Positions 1 to 6,560 of a stretch of 8,842 nucleotides of DNA are shown here, in pieces. Where the stretch lies: contig MNIY01000017.1 in NCBI GenBank assembly GCA_001919995.1, forward strand, positions 1 to 8,842. The letters run 5' to 3'. The DNA comes from Ktedonobacter sp. 13_1_20CM_4_53_11 (lineage in GTDB: Bacteria > Chloroflexota > Ktedonobacteria > Ktedonobacterales > Ktedonobacteraceae). A model generated the notes under the pieces. That model saw nothing but the letters and a program-made list of their open reading frames with translations. It made no database searches and was not told the DNA's origin. How positions within the stretch are numbered: position 1 is the first letter of the stretch; the number at the start of each line of letters is the position of its first letter. The position numbers and the translations under genes were made by a program.

Positions 1-979
1 CGGGCAAGGCGTGGCCTGTATTCTGTTTCCCCTCACGCGCCGCGGTGTATGAGTCGTAGACAACTGCGTTAGCGATACCGTGATCGAACATTACGACACG
101 TTGTTTTGGCACGCCCTCGTAGTCAAAGGCCTGGGGCAGGCTGGTGGGATCATGGCCATCATCGTAAATGGTGACGCGCGGATCAAGCAGTTGTTTGCCA
201 AACTGCCCATTCATAAAGCTGCGCTCTTCCTGCACGGCGGTTGCTGAGAGGCCCATAAAGATGAGATTCTGCAACATATCGCCCACGGCATAGGTGTCGA
301 GCACGACCTGGTACTCTCCAAGCGCGATGTCTACAGGTTTACGGCTGCGCTGCGCCTTGTCTACCGCCTCACGCGCCATCGCCTCAAAATCGAGAGTGGT
401 GGCGTCTGTGGCTATGCGCTGCGTGTAGCCTGAACCTTGTTCGTCTGCCATGACAACGGCGTGACATTCGGAGTCGGTGCGCGGCTCATAGGCAAAGATG
501 CCCAGGGAGTTTGCCACCGCTACCTGAGATGCGTTCGTAGAGAAGGCTCCCGCTGATTCAAGGCCGCGTTCCCTGGCCAGTTTAACGATGATACCGACAC
601 GCTGAGCGCGCTCTTCCGGGCTGAAGCGGGCGGTCAGCTCGCTATAGCCAGGTGCGGGCAAAATCGGCTGGGGTCCTGGCAGTGAATGAAACTCTGGATT
701 TTCGGGTTGAAGACGAGCGATCTGCAGCGCCTGCTCCGTCACACGCCGCAGCGACTCATCATCCAGACGATTGGTGGTCGCCACACCTACTCTTTTGCCA
801 GCTACGGCTCGCACGCGTAGCTCGTGGTTACTCTCAGCGACGTTCTGGTGGATGCTATTATTGGCGAAACGCGTCAGGGCGCTCTCCGTGCCAAGGTAGA
901 CGACCTCGGTCTGGTCAGCCTGTGAATAGCCGAGTACCTTTTGCAGCAGCGCACGCACGTTTGTCTCATCAGAAAACAT
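1..979 (-). CDS. pmbA: TldD/PmbA family protein, PmbA (TldE)-like subunit, 3' end cut off by the window
   Basis: The minus-strand frame is open from an ATG at 979 to the window edge (326 complete codons, no stop seen). The start is supported by AGGAAG (985-990), 5 nt before the ATG. The N-terminal part has the family pattern of a flavour-less beta domain with GTESALTRFANNSIHQN (about residues 30-46) and RVRAVAGKRVGVATTN. The visible part carries no HExxxH metal site, as expected for the PmbA/TldE subunit, which in E. coli partners catalytic TldD to cut unstructured peptides such as the microcin B17 leader and the CcdA antitoxin. PmbA proteins are usually about 440-450 residues, so roughly 120 C-terminal residues lie outside the window. 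It follows tldD by 33 nt on the same strand, so an operon and a TldD-PmbA complex are likely. The family call is firm; the natural substrate here is unknown. Confidence 0.88.
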   Translation of the reverse strand, partial: MFSDETNVRALLQKVLGYSQADQTEVVYLGTESALTRFANNSIHQNVAESNHELRVRAVAGKRVGVATTNRLDDESLRRVTEQALQIARLQPENPEFHSLPGPQPILPAPGYSELTARFSPEERAQRVGIIVKLARERGLESAGAFSTNASQVAVANSLGIFAYEPRTDSECHAVVMADEQGSGYTQRIATDATTLDFEAMAREAVDKAQRSRKPVDIALGEYQVVLDTYAVGDMLQNLIFMGLSATAVQEERSFMNGQFGKQLLDPRVTIYDDGHDPTSLPQAFDYEGVPKQRVVMFDHGIANAVVYDSYTAAREGKQNTGHALP

Positions 980-1012
980 GATTTCTTCCTCTCAGGGCGT
1001 ATTCTCCCAGTC

Positions 1013-2467
1013 TCACCAGTTGCCGACGCCCACCTGTACATTGCGAAAACGCGCCGGGGCAGCGCCGTGACCGGTGCGCATCACTTGCATCGGCTCGCCT
1101 TTACCACAGTTGGGCGTTCCCCAGACGGTCCACTCATCATGATTACAGATGGCATCACAGGAGCCCCAGAATTGCGGCGTAATGCCCGTGTAGGTGGCAT
1201 TCTTCAACATCTCACCCAGCTTGCCATGCTTTATCTCGTAGGCCATCTCCACGCCGAACTGGAAATTCAAGCGGAGATCATCGATGCTCCAGCTTTTATT
1301 GATGCTCATAAAGATGCCGTCATCCGTATCGGCAATAAGGTCGTCTAATGTCCAGGTCCCCGGCTCAAGGCTGACATTTGTCATGCGGATCATCGGCAAA
1401 CGGTTCCAGCCGTCCGCGCGCACACAGCCATTGCTGGTCAATCCGAGCAGGGGAGCCGTATCACGCGACATCAGGTAGCCAGTAAAGATGCCGTTAGTGA
1501 CAATAAGAGAGCGCTGTGCCGGTACACCCTCGTCGTCCCAGCCAAAGGTACCGAGGCCTCCCGGAATAGTGGCATCGGCGGTCATATTCACGATCTTCGA
1601 ACCATAGTGATAATTGCTATTGAGTTTATCAATGGTCAGGAAACTTTTGCCGACGAAGCCCGCCTCCATACCCAAAACACGATCCAATTCGATAGGGTGC
1701 CCGCATGACTCGTGCACCTGGAGAGCGACCTGCGGCCCATCAAGAATGATCGTTTTGAGGCCGCTGGGACACTGCCTGGCCGATAGCAACTTGACGGACT
1801 CCTCGCCAATACGCGCACCGTGATTGGGTAGATCCATCGCCTCGACAAATTCATAGCCCGTCGTGCCGGCCTGGCGCCCAAATGAATTGGGGTAGGAGCG
1901 CGTCTGTATTTCAGTACTGGAAGGATCAACGGCGCTGGCCGAGATAGCCGCGCCTGTATCAAACAGTTCTTGTTCGACCTCGCTCCCTTCGGAACTCACA
2001 AATACTTTGCGCTCGCGTGAATATTCCATGTCGCTGCTGGTGAGAGTTACTCCTTGCACGCTGCGCATCGCCGCATCGGCATCGAGCAATAAGCGGACCT
2101 TCTGGTCCAGGGGCACCGTAAAGGGATCGCGCTCCATGGGGGTGCGATAGAAACCTCGCTGCGCTGCGAGCGGCGAGAGTTGAACGGGTTTGCCCGCGAC
2201 AAGGGCGCTGGCACGCGCAATCTGTACTGCCTGCCTGGCTATACGCTCGACTTCAGCATCATCCATACGCGCGCTGCTGGCAAACCCCCAGGCTCCATTG
2301 ACGATGACACGCACATTAAATCCCGCGCTGGTTGAACTGGCAACGCCTTCAACGCGCCCATTTTTGACCTCAATTCCCTCTGTGGTGCGCTCCATGACAC
2401 GCACATCCACATAGCTGGCACCGAGTCCCTCAGCAATATGCAAAGCCCTGTTGGCTAAATTCCTCAT
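1013..2467 (-). CDS. tldD: TldD metalloprotease subunit
   Basis: This is a zinc metallopeptidase of the TldD/PmbA family, 484 residues, close to E. coli TldD (about 480). The metal site HESCGH (HExxxH) lies at residues 252-257 in the context VALQVHESCGHPIELDR. A conserved Cys sits at 454 in TPNCGKGEPMQ and is the likely third ligand side chain. The C-terminal family signature GHGAAPARFRNVQVG (about 467-480) is intact. The frame extends upstream to 2593, but that extension (beginning MGGIIDRAIQ) has no family similarity that I can see. The ATG at 2467 gives the normal N-terminus MRNLANRALHIAEGLGASY and has a purine-rich stretch (GGAAAGAAGAA) just upstream. TldD with PmbA forms a proteolytic chamber in the cytoplasm for unfolded peptides and RiPP leaders. 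The pmbA-like gene follows directly. No RiPP precursor is visible in the window, so a housekeeping role is the default. Confidence 0.95.
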   Translation of the reverse strand: MRNLANRALHIAEGLGASYVDVRVMERTTEGIEVKNGRVEGVASSTSAGFNVRVIVNGAWGFASSARMDDAEVERIARQAVQIARASALVAGKPVQLSPLAAQRGFYRTPMERDPFTVPLDQKVRLLLDADAAMRSVQGVTLTSSDMEYSRERKVFVSSEGSEVEQELFDTGAAISASAVDPSSTEIQTRSYPNSFGRQAGTTGYEFVEAMDLPNHGARIGEESVKLLSARQCPSGLKTIILDGPQVALQVHESCGHPIELDRVLGMEAGFVGKSFLTIDKLNSNYHYGSKIVNMTADATIPGGLGTFGWDDEGVPAQRSLIVTNGIFTGYLMSRDTAPLLGLTSNGCVRADGWNRLPMIRMTNVSLEPGTWTLDDLIADTDDGIFMSINKSWSIDDLRLNFQFGVEMAYEIKHGKLGEMLKNATYTGITPQFWGSCDAICNHDEWTVWGTPNCGKGEPMQVMRTGHGAAPARFRNVQVGVGNW

Positions 2468-2546
2468 TAAACATTCTTCTTTCCGCTTCTGGAATGCCAG
2501 CCAGGCGTGTTTGACTGGCAAAATCAACGTCATTTGCCGCAGATAG

Positions 2547-2593
2547 ATTATATTGTAAGCATTTTGTATAGCCCTGTCTATGATTCCACCCAA
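2547..2593 (-). promoter_or_regulatory. possible promoter of the tldD-pmbA operon
   Basis: Two weak candidates lie in this AT-rich stretch. One is a perfect TATAAT at 2552-2547 (minus strand) without a recognisable -35. The other is TATACA (2570-2565), 17 bp from TTGGGT (2593-2588). Either would give a leader of roughly 70-90 nt ahead of tldD. This rests only on consensus matching and is tentative. Confidence 0.3.
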
Positions 2594-2629
2594 TAATTCT
2601 ATTGATTACTACCTCTGCCCACTAATAAA

Positions 2630-2684
2630 AATGCGATGGATGAACGGCTCGTGGCCTGCCACGAAGCCGTCCATCCATCGCATT
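2630..2684 (-). terminator. strong 24-bp-stem hairpin, terminator-like on the minus strand
   Basis: The outer arms AATGCGATGGATG (2630-2642) and CATCCATCGCATT (2672-2684) pair perfectly over 13 bp. After one mismatch, ACGGC/GCCGT (5 bp), one T-A pair with a bulged A, and CGTGG/CCACG (5 bp) continue the stem to a 4-nt loop, CCTG (2655-2658). Read on the minus strand the stem is followed by TTTTTATTAGT, the shape of a Rho-independent terminator. On the plus strand no T-run follows. It lies between divergent genes, so a conventional gene-end terminator is not expected here. It may stop antisense transcription coming from within the Tgt-like gene, act as a leader attenuator, or be a palindromic repeat. 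The structure is certain on the sequence; the function is inferred. Confidence 0.6.
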
Positions 2685-2699
2685 ACGATTGGGGCGTGC

Positions 2700-2728
2700 T
2701 TGCTATCTTCTCCAGTAGTTGATACAAT
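2700..2728 (+). promoter_or_regulatory. sigma-70-like promoter of the tgt-like/rRNA methyltransferase operon
   Basis: TTGCTA (2700-2705) and TACAAT (2723-2728) are separated by exactly 17 bp and match the -35 and -10 consensus at 4/6 and 5/6 positions. Transcription would start about 7 nt after the -10, near 2734-2736, which is directly in front of the ATG at 2737. No Shine-Dalgarno is present at a usable distance before that ATG. Together these suggest a leaderless or nearly leaderless mRNA. The promoter begins 15 bp after the end of the 2630-2684 hairpin, so the hairpin would not be part of this transcript. Confidence 0.5.
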
Positions 2729-2736
2729 TCCGGAAA

Positions 2737-3849
2737 ATGGAGCAGTCAACAACGAGCGACAACTTAGAAGTGACGAATCCGTATGGCAGTTTGAAATTGC
2801 CATATGGCCAGGTGTCCATGCCTGTTTTCATGCCGGATGCCACGCTGGGAGTCGTGCGCGCAGTCGATGCCACCGACCTGCTTGACTGCCAGGTACAGGC
2901 AGTCGTGATGAATACCTTTCACTTGATGCAGCGACCAGGCTCCTCGACCATTCAGGCACTGGGCGGGCTCCACCGTATGAGCGCGTGGCCCCGCCCCATT
3001 GTCACAGACTCGGGTGGTTTCCAGGCCTACTCGCTCATCCAGCAAAACCCCAAATTTGGCACGATCAATGACGATGGCATTACATTCAAACCTGAATCAG
3101 CTGAGCGCAAGTTCCACCTGACACCGGAGAAAACCATACAGCTCCAGATGAGCTATGGAGCGGATGTAGTCATCTGCCTCGATGAATGTACGCATGTAGA
3201 TGCTTCTTACGAAATGCAGGAAACGTCGGTCAAGCGAACGATTGCCTGGGCCAGACGCTGCAAAAAGGAATTCCTGCACCAGGTCAATCAGAAGCGGCTC
3301 CCGCCGGAGCAGCGCCCCCTCTTGTTCGCCGTCATCCAGGGAGGTGGATCGCTCGAGTTGCGCAAGCGCTGCGCGGATGAATTGTTAGAGATAGGCTTCG
3401 ACGGCTTCGGCTATGGCGGATGGCCGATGGATGGGCAAGGCCACCTGCTCACAGATCTTATTGCCTACACGAGAGAGCTGGTGCCTCCACAATTTCCTAT
3501 GCACGCGCTCGGCATAGGACACCCCACCAACGTGGTGGATTGCACGAAGATGGGGTACGGGATATTTGATAGCGCGATGCCGACGCGCGACGCGCGCCAT
3601 AGCAGGCTCTATACCTTCACTTCCGCGGCTGGCCTGGAGGATAAATGGCTCTCGTACACCTACATCAACGATGACAAGCACATCAAGTCCAACGCCCCTG
3701 TCTCCAGCTACTGTGACTGCCTGTGTTGCACCAATTACTCACTTGGATATCTGCACCACCTCTTCAAGATCAACGATACCCTGTTTTTCAGGCTTGCCAC
3801 CATCCATAACCTGCGTTTTATGACACAACTGACAGAGCGATTGAGGTAG
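2737..3849 (+). CDS. tRNA-guanine transglycosylase family protein (Tgt-like)
   Basis: This 370-residue base-exchange enzyme belongs to the Tgt superfamily, which swaps guanine in RNA for a 7-deazaguanine. Visible landmarks are VTDSGGFQ with the general base D91, the substrate-contacting CLDEC (D149), VIQGGG (Q201), IFDSAMPTRDARH with the nucleophilic Asp D278, and a zinc site CDCLCC...YLHH (C326, C328, C331 and H340/H341). All catalytic and zinc positions are therefore present, and the length matches bacterial Tgt. The substrate-pocket loop is odd: bacterial Tgt has GGLAVGE, and here it reads GGWPMDG (227-233). The acidic residue that helps read preQ1 is displaced, so the base inserted may not be preQ1 (queuine, preQ0 or another deazaguanine are alternatives). 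A TTG at 2719 could extend the frame by 6 codons but lies inside the likely promoter, so I chose the ATG at 2737. It is followed after 7 nt by the rRNA methyltransferase gene. The superfamily call is secure; the substrate is not. Confidence 0.9.
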   Translation: MEQSTTSDNLEVTNPYGSLKLPYGQVSMPVFMPDATLGVVRAVDATDLLDCQVQAVVMNTFHLMQRPGSSTIQALGGLHRMSAWPRPIVTDSGGFQAYSLIQQNPKFGTINDDGITFKPESAERKFHLTPEKTIQLQMSYGADVVICLDECTHVDASYEMQETSVKRTIAWARRCKKEFLHQVNQKRLPPEQRPLLFAVIQGGGSLELRKRCADELLEIGFDGFGYGGWPMDGQGHLLTDLIAYTRELVPPQFPMHALGIGHPTNVVDCTKMGYGIFDSAMPTRDARHSRLYTFTSAAGLEDKWLSYTYINDDKHIKSNAPVSSYCDCLCCTNYSLGYLHHLFKINDTLFFRLATIHNLRFMTQLTERLR

Positions 3850-3856
3850 AACTGTG

Positions 3857-4678
3857 ATGGAGAGGGATGACGAGCAGCAGGTAGCATCGCTGGTTGACGC
3901 TGTACTGGCAAGCGCGAAATACAGGGATATCTCCAAGGAGCTTATTACGCGGATTGCCGCGCAGGAATTGCGCAAGCGCCACAATAGCAAGGAAGCGCTC
4001 AAGGCGACTAAAAACAAGCTGCACCAGGTCGGGGGCGCCTACCTTGACACAAGAGAACACTACACGCTATGGCTCAATGAACTGAAAGTGGTGACTCTAT
4101 CAGGCAACCGCCAACGGTTGCTTGACCTATGCGCCACGATGATGACCCACCACGCTTCTACCAGGGAACGCATTGCTATCCTTCCCCAGTTTTACGCACA
4201 AATATTTAGCGAGTTGCCCCCGATTCGCAGCGTGCTCGACATTGCCTGCGGTCTGAATCCCCTGGCTCTTCCCTGGATGCAGCTGGCGGAAGAGGGGGCT
4301 GCATACTATGCGTATGATATCTACCACAGTATGGTGGACTTCTTGCAGGGATGGCTGGCACTTATGCATGTACAGGGCAGCGCGCAGGTGTGCGATGTGC
4401 TACAAACAAGCCCACCACAACAGGCAGATGTGGCCTTTCTCCTCAAAGCAATACCGTGCCTGGAACAGTTAGATAAGACGGCAGGCCATCGACTCTTACG
4501 AGAGATTCACGCGCAAAACCTGGTTGTTTCGTTTCCTATCCATAGCCTGGGAGGTAGGAGTAGAGGGATGCTGGAACATTACGAGGCTCACTTCCGCGAG
4601 CTTATTGCCGGTGTGCAGCACTGGGAGATGAAGCGCCTGATTTTTGACAGCGAGCTAGTTTTTGTGGTTAAAAAGTGA
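3857..4678 (+). CDS. 16S rRNA (guanine1405-N7)-methyltransferase, Rmt/FmrO/Sgm-like
   Basis: This 273-residue SAM-dependent methyltransferase resembles the aminoglycoside-resistance enzymes of the Rmt/ArmA/Sgm group. Matches to RmtB as I remember it include HASTRERIAILPQFY (about 99-113), the SAM-binding VLDIACGLNPLALPWM (126-141), D154 for the SAM ribose, CDVLQTSPP (179-187), LLKAIPCLEQ (195-204) and VSFPIHSLGGRSRGMLEHY (224-242). The N-terminal all-helical domain that docks on the 30S subunit (about 5-95, with KYRDISKELITRIAAQEL) is also present. Family members put a methyl on N7 of G1405 in the decoding site, blocking gentamicin- and kanamycin-type drugs. The Shine-Dalgarno GAGGT (3843-3847) overlaps the end of the Tgt-like gene, so translation is probably coupled. 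A GTG at 3854 is an equally possible start. It may be an intrinsic chromosomal member and not an acquired resistance gene, since no producer cluster is in view. The target base is inferred from the family. Confidence 0.88.
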   Translation: MERDDEQQVASLVDAVLASAKYRDISKELITRIAAQELRKRHNSKEALKATKNKLHQVGGAYLDTREHYTLWLNELKVVTLSGNRQRLLDLCATMMTHHASTRERIAILPQFYAQIFSELPPIRSVLDIACGLNPLALPWMQLAEEGAAYYAYDIYHSMVDFLQGWLALMHVQGSAQVCDVLQTSPPQQADVAFLLKAIPCLEQLDKTAGHRLLREIHAQNLVVSFPIHSLGGRSRGMLEHYEAHFRELIAGVQHWEMKRLIFDSELVFVVKK

Positions 4679-4687
4679 GTTTAACCA
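4665..4687. repeat. 8-bp inverted repeat at the convergent gene junction
   Basis: TGGTTAAA (4665-4672) and TTTAACCA (4680-4687) are perfect inverted repeats around a 7-nt loop. They span the stop codon of the methyltransferase gene and sit just before the end of the converging exporter gene. Neither strand shows a T-run after the stem, so this is not a classical terminator. A short stem-loop shared by both mRNA ends is possible, but it is weak and AT-rich. Confidence 0.35.
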
Positions 4688-4689
4688 GT

Positions 4690-6099
4690 CTATTCGCTTA
4701 TACTTGCCCGCTCGTGACGCCCCACGTACCATATTCCCCACCAGCAGAACAGCAGCAGAGAGGCAGAGACCAGGAAGATCAATCCGTTGAGACCGAGGAA
4801 CTGGGCAAAGAAACCCGCGAAAAGCAATATCGGGATTGATCCCGTGTTGTACAGCATATACTGTAACGAAAGGACGCGCCCCCGAACCTCCTCCGGCGCG
4901 TGTTCTTGCATCAGAGTCTGGGTCGGTATGTTGACGCAGGCTGTTGCCATTCCCAGCACAAACACCAGCAACGTTGTCACCCATAACAACAGAGGTGACG
5001 ATGCAGCCTTTTCCCCATAGAAATCCCAGGCTAACCACTGCGTCACCGGCAAGAGCATGAAACCCACTCCCAACACGATAAAACCTATTCTGGTCAAACG
5101 CAGCTTTCCGACTCGTTCGGTGATACGCGGCATCAAGATTGACGCACCAACCAGGCCGATAGCCGCGGGTGCAAGGATGATCACCATGTCTTCAGCGGGA
5201 CGATGCAGGACCTGCTGTACAAAGGTACCCGCTAACTCACCTATGAGCAACATGATATTGCCCACAACGGAAAGCTGAACGACCGCAAAGAAGAGTACAC
5301 GGTCCTTGCGCACAAATTGCCATCCCTCGACGATTTCGCGCCATATCTTCTCTAACACCTTGCCCGCCTCTCCACTGGTAGACTTTTCCCGTTCGATATG
5401 CTTCCCACTAAACGCGCGGGCAGGAATACAGAGAATGAGAGCTGCGCAAACGAGGTAGAGAAAAGCCACCAGGACAAAGAGCATATCAATGGATTGCACG
5501 TGCAGGGTCAACCCGGCCAATTGTAGTGTGAAAGGCGGAAAGATGCGTGATACAAGCCCTCCCAACAGCAAAAAACCAATGGCCTGCGACAGTGTCATCG
5601 TGATATTGAAAAGCGAGAGTGCCGGGACCAGCTCGTTCTCTTTCACCAGCAGTGGAATAGAGGCTCCCTCGGCCGGTATAAAGAATTGCCCGATTAACGA
5701 TGTTATGAATGTAAGCACGTAGAGCGGCAAGAGATTAGTGCTATTGAAGAGTAAGGAAATGACTATCAGCAGCATGGTGCCCGCGCGCAGGACATTACTG
5801 ATCCATAATACCAGGCGCTTATTCAGTCGATCAACAATTGCGCCCGCAACCGCGCTAAATGGGAGGGCAGGTAACGTAAAGGCGATGATGGCGATACCAG
5901 CCATGACGACAGAGTGGGTAACATTATTGACGATGACGATGATGCCAAAGTTCGCAGCGTTGAGGATAGTGAGTGAAATAAGCTGCGCCAGCCATAACAG
6001 TACGAAGTTACGATTTTTCAGCACTTGCCGAAAACCGGCAATATCTGGGGATGGAGGCGAAGACGGTTTAGATTGTGTTTCAGGAGTTATCATGGACAT
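4690..6099 (-). CDS. MFS transporter, MFS_3/EntS-like drug efflux permease
   Basis: This 469-residue inner-membrane protein has about 12 hydrophobic segments, the first near 32-58 and the last near 437-458. It has the short cytoplasmic motif GAIVDRLNKR (86-95, the motif-A region after TM2), FIPAEGASIPLLVKENELVPA (139-160, a pattern shared by MFS_3/macrolide-efflux-type proteins) and PEEVRGRVLSLQ (402-413) in the C-terminal half. The central loop (about 228-260) is charged, as usual between the two halves. Such proteins export small drugs or siderophores by proton antiport; the substrate cannot be read from sequence. The first ATG (6099) is preceded by AGGAAAG (6118-6112) at 12 nt; a second in-frame ATG at 6093 is further away and less likely. 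The gene converges on the rRNA methyltransferase with an 11-nt gap, so a joint resistance role is possible but they are not co-transcribed. Confidence 0.88.
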   Translation of the reverse strand: MSMITPETQSKPSSPPSPDIAGFRQVLKNRNFVLLWLAQLISLTILNAANFGIIVIVNNVTHSVVMAGIAIIAFTLPALPFSAVAGAIVDRLNKRLVLWISNVLRAGTMLLIVISLLFNSTNLLPLYVLTFITSLIGQFFIPAEGASIPLLVKENELVPALSLFNITMTLSQAIGFLLLGGLVSRIFPPFTLQLAGLTLHVQSIDMLFVLVAFLYLVCAALILCIPARAFSGKHIEREKSTSGEAGKVLEKIWREIVEGWQFVRKDRVLFFAVVQLSVVGNIMLLIGELAGTFVQQVLHRPAEDMVIILAPAAIGLVGASILMPRITERVGKLRLTRIGFIVLGVGFMLLPVTQWLAWDFYGEKAASSPLLLWVTTLLVFVLGMATACVNIPTQTLMQEHAPEEVRGRVLSLQYMLYNTGSIPILLFAGFFAQFLGLNGLIFLVSASLLLFCWWGIWYVGRHERASISE

Positions 6100-6144
6100 G
6101 GTTGTATATTTCTTTCCTGCTTATTTCATCTCTCCGTCTTGCTA

Positions 6145-6173
6145 AATATATCATTTTGGGAAAGTGTCCCTTG
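6145..6173 (-). promoter_or_regulatory. possible exporter promoter with a small palindrome
   Basis: TATATT (6150-6145, minus strand) is a 5/6 match to the -10 box, about 45 nt ahead of the exporter ATG, but there is no clear -35. Immediately upstream, GGGAAAGTGTCCC (6158-6170) is a near-palindrome (5 of 6 pairs match) occupying the place between -10 and -35. A regulator bound there would block the polymerase. Both calls are consensus-based and weak. Confidence 0.28.
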
Positions 6174-6342
6174 TTTGCTCATACGAATTAGCACAGGAAA
6201 AAGTTTAAGAAATTGCAGGGGTTCTTGAGAATTTACATTTCTTCTCTTTTTGTTTCCGCATTTCCAGCTGTACGAGGTATACACATCTATAGAGGGAAGG
6301 GATCGTTCTCCTTCTTAAAAGCTATCTGCCGACCGTTACTAA
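6174..6342. other. AT-rich intergenic DNA between exporter gene and transposon
   Basis: I find no convincing gene here on either strand. The stretch holds homopolymer-like runs and isolated short repeats such as GCTATCT (6321-6327), which recurs inverted at 8777-8783 near the other transposon end. It is probably the upstream region of the exporter gene plus the original insertion target of the element. Confidence 0.45.
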
Positions 6343-6560
6343 AATCTACTGTTTTAAGCACTATCTGTAACTATCCCGAGTCAGCCACATAACCGAAGCA
6401 TAGTCGCCGTGGCGTACGAAGAACGAAGTTTCACAGCATTGCGCCAACCATTACAGTAGATTCTTCCTGCATACAGCAAGCGGTCCCGTGGAACCGGCGG
6501 TGGTAACCGTAGCACCGCAACCGCACCGATATACGACACGGCTTTCACTGCCGTCTCAGC
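6340..6560 (-). ncRNA. candidate omega RNA (TnpB guide RNA scaffold) at the transposon end
   Basis: TnpB proteins use a guide RNA made from the 3' part of tnpB and the element end, with the guide read from flanking DNA. The equivalent place here is the last part of tnpB (minus strand) and the sequence just beyond its stop at 6381. On the minus strand this segment has a GCCAC/GTGGC stem (6413-6409 with 6388-6384). It also has AATCTACTGT (6462-6453), which is fully complementary to ACAGTAGATT (6352-6343), a 10-bp long-range pair. CTGTAA/TTACAG (6455-6450 with 6370-6365) is a competing partner for the same arm. Exact ends, the scaffold fold and the guide boundary cannot be set by eye. The position is by analogy with known families; the base pairing is read directly. 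Confidence 0.35.

Noticed and set aside
652..1348. Two plus-strand frames (652-981 and 941-1348) over the tldD-pmbA junction
   Set aside because: They lie opposite strongly supported minus-strand genes and show no domain features.
2468..2593. Upstream extension of tldD to 2593
   Set aside because: The extra 42 residues are not part of the TldD family, and the ATG at 2467 gives a normal-length protein with its own ribosome-binding region.
2719..2736. TTG start 6 codons before the Tgt-like ATG
   Set aside because: It has no Shine-Dalgarno and overlaps the likely promoter -10 box.
4665..4687. Rho-independent terminator between the convergent genes
   Set aside because: The inverted repeat is real, but neither strand has a T-run after it, so I list it only as a repeat.
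4655..5038. A 127-codon minus-strand frame overlapping the end of the exporter gene
   Set aside because: It is in another frame of the exporter coding sequence and has no membrane or domain pattern of its own.
6174..6342. CRISPR array or small RNA gene in the AT-rich gap
   Set aside because: No regularly spaced repeats and no compact stem-loop with a promoter could be found.
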